Positions 61,515-64,000 of a DNA stretch of 64,000 nt are shown in pieces (the first letter of the stretch is position 1; every line of letters begins with the position of its first letter). The DNA lies in contig CAIXUG010000026.1 of the NCBI GenBank assembly GCA_903922605.1, forward strand, positions 1-64,000. Direction: 5' to 3'. The position numbers and the translations under genes were made by a program. The notes beneath the pieces are model-generated. The model was not told where the DNA came from. It was given only the letters and a program-made list of their open reading frames with translations, and searched no databases. Source of the DNA: an uncultured Verrucomicrobiota bacterium (GTDB taxonomy: Bacteria; Verrucomicrobiota; Verrucomicrobiia; Limisphaerales; UBA9464).

Positions 61515-62429
61515 ATGCAACTCGGCTTCGTCTCCGCCATCCTGCCCGAATTGTCCCTCGATCAGGTGCTCTCCTTTGCGGCGGCGGAACGCTTCGCCTG
61601 TGTGGAGGCCATGTGCTGGCCAGTCGGCAAAGCCGAGCGGAAATTCGCCGGGGTCACGCACATTGACGTAGACGGGTTCAACCGGTCGCGCGCCGAAGCG
61701 GTTCACGCGCTCTGCGCAAAGCACGGAGTCTCGCTCACCGCACTCGGTTATTACCCGAACCCGCTCGACCCAGACCCCACGGTTGCCAAGGTCGCGGTGG
61801 GCCATCTGCGCAAGGTCATCAAGGCCGCCTCGGTGCTAGGCCTGAAAACCGTGAACACCTTCGTCGGGCGCGACTGGACGAAAAGCGTGGACGACAACTG
61901 GCCACGTTTCCTGAAGACGTGGCGTCCGCTTATCGCCTTCGCGGAGGATCACTGCATCCGCATCGGCATCGAGAACTGCCCGATGCGCTTTACCCAGGAC
62001 GAATGGCCCGGCGGCAAAAATCTCATGACCACGCCCATTATCTGGCGGCGCGCGTTCAATGACATTCCGTCGGCGAATTTCGGCCTGAACTACGACCCGT
62101 CACACTTCGTGCTGCAGGACATGGACCCGGCCAGCCCGTTGCGGGAGTTCCAGGACAGGCTCTTCCACCTCCATGCCAAGGACGTGAAGATCCGCCGCGA
62201 CCGCATCAACGAGGTCGGCGTCTTCGCGCACCCGCTGGAGTGGCATCAGCCCCGCATCCCCGGCTACGGGGAAATGGACTGGGGCAAATTCCTGGGCGCG
62301 CTGATGGAAACAACCTACCGCGGCCCCGTGTGCATTGAGGTCGAGGACGACACCTTCGGCAAGACCCTCGAAGGCCGCCAACGCGCGCTGCGGGTGGCGG
62401 GAAATGCGTTGCGGCCGTTCCTGGGCTGA
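61515..62429 (+). CDS. Sugar-phosphate isomerase/epimerase (xylose-isomerase-like TIM barrel)
   Basis: The 304-residue product is an AP-endonuclease-2-like TIM barrel. It begins MQLGFVSAILPELSLDQVLSFAAAERFACVE and has metal-site phrases IGIENCPM (Glu), LNYDPSHFVLQ (Asp and His), LFHLHAKDVKI (His) and VCIEVEDD (Glu). Members isomerise or epimerise sugars or inosose derivatives. The frame opens 42 codons upstream inside the inverted repeat, so the ATG at 61515 is chosen. It probably works with the SDR and Gfo/Idh/MocA enzymes. Confidence 0.9.
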   Translation: MQLGFVSAILPELSLDQVLSFAAAERFACVEAMCWPVGKAERKFAGVTHIDVDGFNRSRAEAVHALCAKHGVSLTALGYYPNPLDPDPTVAKVAVGHLRKVIKAASVLGLKTVNTFVGRDWTKSVDDNWPRFLKTWRPLIAFAEDHCIRIGIENCPMRFTQDEWPGGKNLMTTPIIWRRAFNDIPSANFGLNYDPSHFVLQDMDPASPLREFQDRLFHLHAKDVKIRRDRINEVGVFAHPLEWHQPRIPGYGEMDWGKFLGALMETTYRGPVCIEVEDDTFGKTLEGRQRALRVAGNALRPFLG

Positions 62430-62458
62430 TACGAAAGGTTCAGAAAGCCTCCTCCCTC

Positions 62459-63682
62459 GTGAAGAAACCCGCCGCCAAAACCAAGCGCAGCATTGCGAGC
62501 TATCCGACGCTGCTCACCGGCATCGGTTCGCTGCTCGAACAGTCCCGGCGTGCAGTCATGCGGGCGGCGAATGGCTTCATGACCGTCACCTACTGGGAGA
62601 TTGGCCGGCGCATCGTGGAGTTCGAGCAGGGCGGCAAACGGCGTGCGGAGTATGGGGAGGAGCTGCTGAAGCGGCTCGCCGAGGACTTGACCACCCGGCA
62701 CGGGCGGGGGTTCTCGGAACGGAACCTGGAGCAGATGCGCCGGTTTTACGAGAGCTGGCCAATTTCGCAGACGGTGTCTGCGAAATCTTTTCCCGCCGAG
62801 CCTCCGGCAATTTCGCAGACAGTGTCTGCGAAATCTCCCGGTCTGATCTCTGCAGCATTCCCGCGCAAAGCCGCCAGCCCAGACTGGACCGAGGTGCCTC
62901 ATGCCCTCACCACCTGTTTTCCGCTCCCGTGGTCGCACTATGTCAAACTGCTCACCGTGAAGGACGAGGCGGCCCGCCGGTTCTACGAGGAGGAAGCCCT
63001 ACGGGGCGGCTGGAGCGTGCGCCAGCTGGATCGCCAGATCGGCTCCCTTTTCCACCAGCGCACGCTCCTGTCAAAAGATAAGGCCACCATGCTGCACAAG
63101 GGCGCGAAGCCCCGGCCCGGTGACACCCTCACGGTGCAGGAAATTGTGCGCGACCCGTTCGTGCTCGAGTTCCTCGATCTCAAGGACGAATACTCCGAGA
63201 CCGACCTCGAGGAGGCCCTCGTGCGCCACCTCGAGAGCTTCCTGCTCGAACTCGGCGGCGACTTCACCTTTGTCGGGCGCCAGCGCCGCCTCCGCATCGG
63301 CCAGGTCTGGTATCGCGTGGACCTCCTCTTCTTCCACCGCCGCCTGCGCTGCCTCGTTGTCCTCGACCTCAAACTGGGTGACTTCACTCACGCCGATGCC
63401 GGCCAGATGCATCTCTATCTCAACTACGCCCGCGAGCACTGGACGCACCCCGGCGAAAACCCGCCCATCGGCATCATCCTCTGCTCCTCCGCCGATGCCG
63501 CACTCGCCCGCTACACGCTCGATTCGTTGCCCAACAAAATCATGGCCCGCGAATACCAGTTCGCCCTGCCGGAGGTGAAACGTCTCGAAGCCGAGCTCAA
63601 CACCACGCGTATGTTGCTGGAGCGATCCGGGAAGAAAACGCCGAGGCGTCGGGTGAGCAAAGGCCGATCCGCACAACACTGA
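62459..63682 (+). CDS. DUF1016 (YhcG-type) PD-(D/E)XK nuclease with internal palindrome-coded repeats
   Basis: The 407-residue product has the DUF1016 N-terminal helical domain (about 15-100, YWEIGRRIVEFEQGGKRRAEYGEELLKRLAEDLT...FSERNLEQMRRFYESWP) and the C-terminal nuclease domain. The active site is Asp288 (YRVDLLFFHR) and Asp303-Leu-Lys305 (VLDLKLGDF), fitting PD-(D/E)XK. Between the domains two copies of ISQTVSAKS (102-110 and 118-126) are coded by a perfect DNA palindrome. The family's role is uncertain: defence, DNA repair and association with mobile DNA have all been suggested. It starts with GTG at 62459, 30 bp after the TIM-barrel gene. Confidence 0.93.
   Translation: MKKPAAKTKRSIASYPTLLTGIGSLLEQSRRAVMRAANGFMTVTYWEIGRRIVEFEQGGKRRAEYGEELLKRLAEDLTTRHGRGFSERNLEQMRRFYESWPISQTVSAKSFPAEPPAISQTVSAKSPGLISAAFPRKAASPDWTEVPHALTTCFPLPWSHYVKLLTVKDEAARRFYEEEALRGGWSVRQLDRQIGSLFHQRTLLSKDKATMLHKGAKPRPGDTLTVQEIVRDPFVLEFLDLKDEYSETDLEEALVRHLESFLLELGGDFTFVGRQRRLRIGQVWYRVDLLFFHRRLRCLVVLDLKLGDFTHADAGQMHLYLNYAREHWTHPGENPPIGIILCSSADAALARYTLDSLPNKIMAREYQFALPEVKRLEAELNTTRMLLERSGKKTPRRRVSKGRSAQH
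62762..62786. repeat. In-frame palindrome copy 1 inside the DUF1016 gene
   Basis: ATTTCGCAGAC (62762-62772) and GTCTGCGAAAT (62776-62786) are a perfect inverted repeat with spacer GGT. It is translated as ISQTVSAK in the DUF1016 frame. Read on the other strand it gives a near-identical peptide (ISQTPSAK). Confidence 0.92.
62810..62834. repeat. In-frame palindrome copy 2 inside the DUF1016 gene
   Basis: The same 11-bp arms occur at 62810-62820 and 62824-62834 with spacer AGT. It starts 48 bp, exactly 16 codons, after copy 1, in the same orientation and frame. Confidence 0.92.
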
Positions 63683-63785
63683 GGCCGGAGCTGATTCGCC
63701 ATTCTGTTCCAACCGGCCTTCGCTCCCAACCGCTTCCCTTCCCTCCTGAATTCGGCTGAACTCCGGCCAACAACTCCCGTCCCCG

Positions 63786-64000
63786 ATGAAATACACCTAC
63801 GAACAGCTCGCGAAGATGATCGACCACTCCCTCCTCCATCCCACGATGACGGATCAGGAGCTGGAGGATGGCTGCCGGCTCGCCGCGAAATACGGTGTGG
63901 CCTCAGTCTGCATCAAACCTTACGCCGTGAAGCGTGCAGCGGAACTGCTGCACGGAACTGGCGTGCTGGTCGGGGCGGTCATCGGCTTTCCGCACGGCAA
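63786..64000 (+). CDS. deoC: Deoxyribose-phosphate aldolase, 5' part only
   Basis: Cleaves 2-deoxyribose-5-phosphate to glyceraldehyde-3-phosphate and acetaldehyde in nucleoside catabolism. The window holds 71 codons: MKYTYEQLAKMIDHSLLHPT, then VASVCIKPYAVKRAAELL and VLVGAVIGFPHG, all DeoC signatures. The catalytic lysine lies beyond the edge. The ATG at 63786 is the only sensible start. It is on the same strand as the DUF1016 gene, 103 bp on. Confidence 0.9.
   Translation, partial: MKYTYEQLAKMIDHSLLHPTMTDQELEDGCRLAAKYGVASVCIKPYAVKRAAELLHGTGVLVGAVIGFPHG

Overview
The window is about 64 kb of high-GC bacterial chromosome, most likely from a member of the Verrucomicrobiota. The signs are a PVC-type membrane-bound dehydrogenase fused to a C-terminal CxxCH haem domain, a DUF1080 lipoprotein, a PEP-CTERM exported protein, prepilin-like proteins of the [24 protein letters not shown] type, a lone ADOP/MacB-type permease and several Tat- or Sec-exported sugar-metabolism proteins. 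Lineage is inferred from gene families only. I saw no rRNA, tRNA or CRISPR array.

Layout. 0.2-12.6 kb: an exported S9 peptidase, a Uup-type ABC-F ATPase, a PEP-CTERM protein with a strong hairpin just before its start, a NIPSNAP lipoprotein, glutamate dehydrogenase, an exported Ntn-hydrolase, three small proteins and an exported M28 peptidase. 12.8-20.7 kb: acetyl-CoA synthetase, a DUF1080 lipoprotein, an ADOP permease and an orphan thiH. 21.0-34.1 kb: one 24-gene minus-strand ribosomal block from rplB to rplQ, including secY, map, rpmJ and rpoA. It ends in a clear terminator and lacks rpsJ-rplC-rplD-rplW at its head and rpmD inside. 34.5-42.6 kb: the haem/propeller dehydrogenase, hisC, a PQQ-like propeller and GTP-dependent PEP carboxykinase. 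42.7-45.0 kb: a tight ECF sigma, anti-sigma-like and secretin-domain-like unit. 45.2-53.5 kb: long-form ispH, an M29 aminopeptidase, a TIGR04282-type glycosyltransferase, a DUF3616 protein, a TPR protein and two prepilin-like proteins. 53.5-59.1 kb: two translationally coupled histidine kinases, the second with three receiver domains. 59.2-64 kb: an SDR dehydrogenase, a Tat-exported Gfo/Idh/MocA oxidoreductase, a sugar-phosphate isomerase/epimerase, a DUF1016/YhcG-type nuclease and the start of deoC, which runs off the window.

How the genes fit together. Acs, PEP carboxykinase and glutamate dehydrogenase suggest growth on acetate and amino acids with gluconeogenesis. The exported peptidases, sugar oxidoreductases and haem dehydrogenase suggest a polymer-degrading heterotroph. 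The ribosomal block is conserved in order, but S11 and S5 carry long low-complexity N-terminal extensions and L17 carries an internal insertion.

The most unusual content is repetitive DNA. At least six different palindromic or inverted-repeat elements sit between genes. A family of 7-nt tandem repeats occurs at three places and fills one convergent gene junction up to the stop codon. A perfect palindrome is inserted twice, in frame, inside the DUF1016 nuclease gene and is translated as ISQTVSAKS each time. That last element, together with the heptamer family, is my best candidate for something little described.
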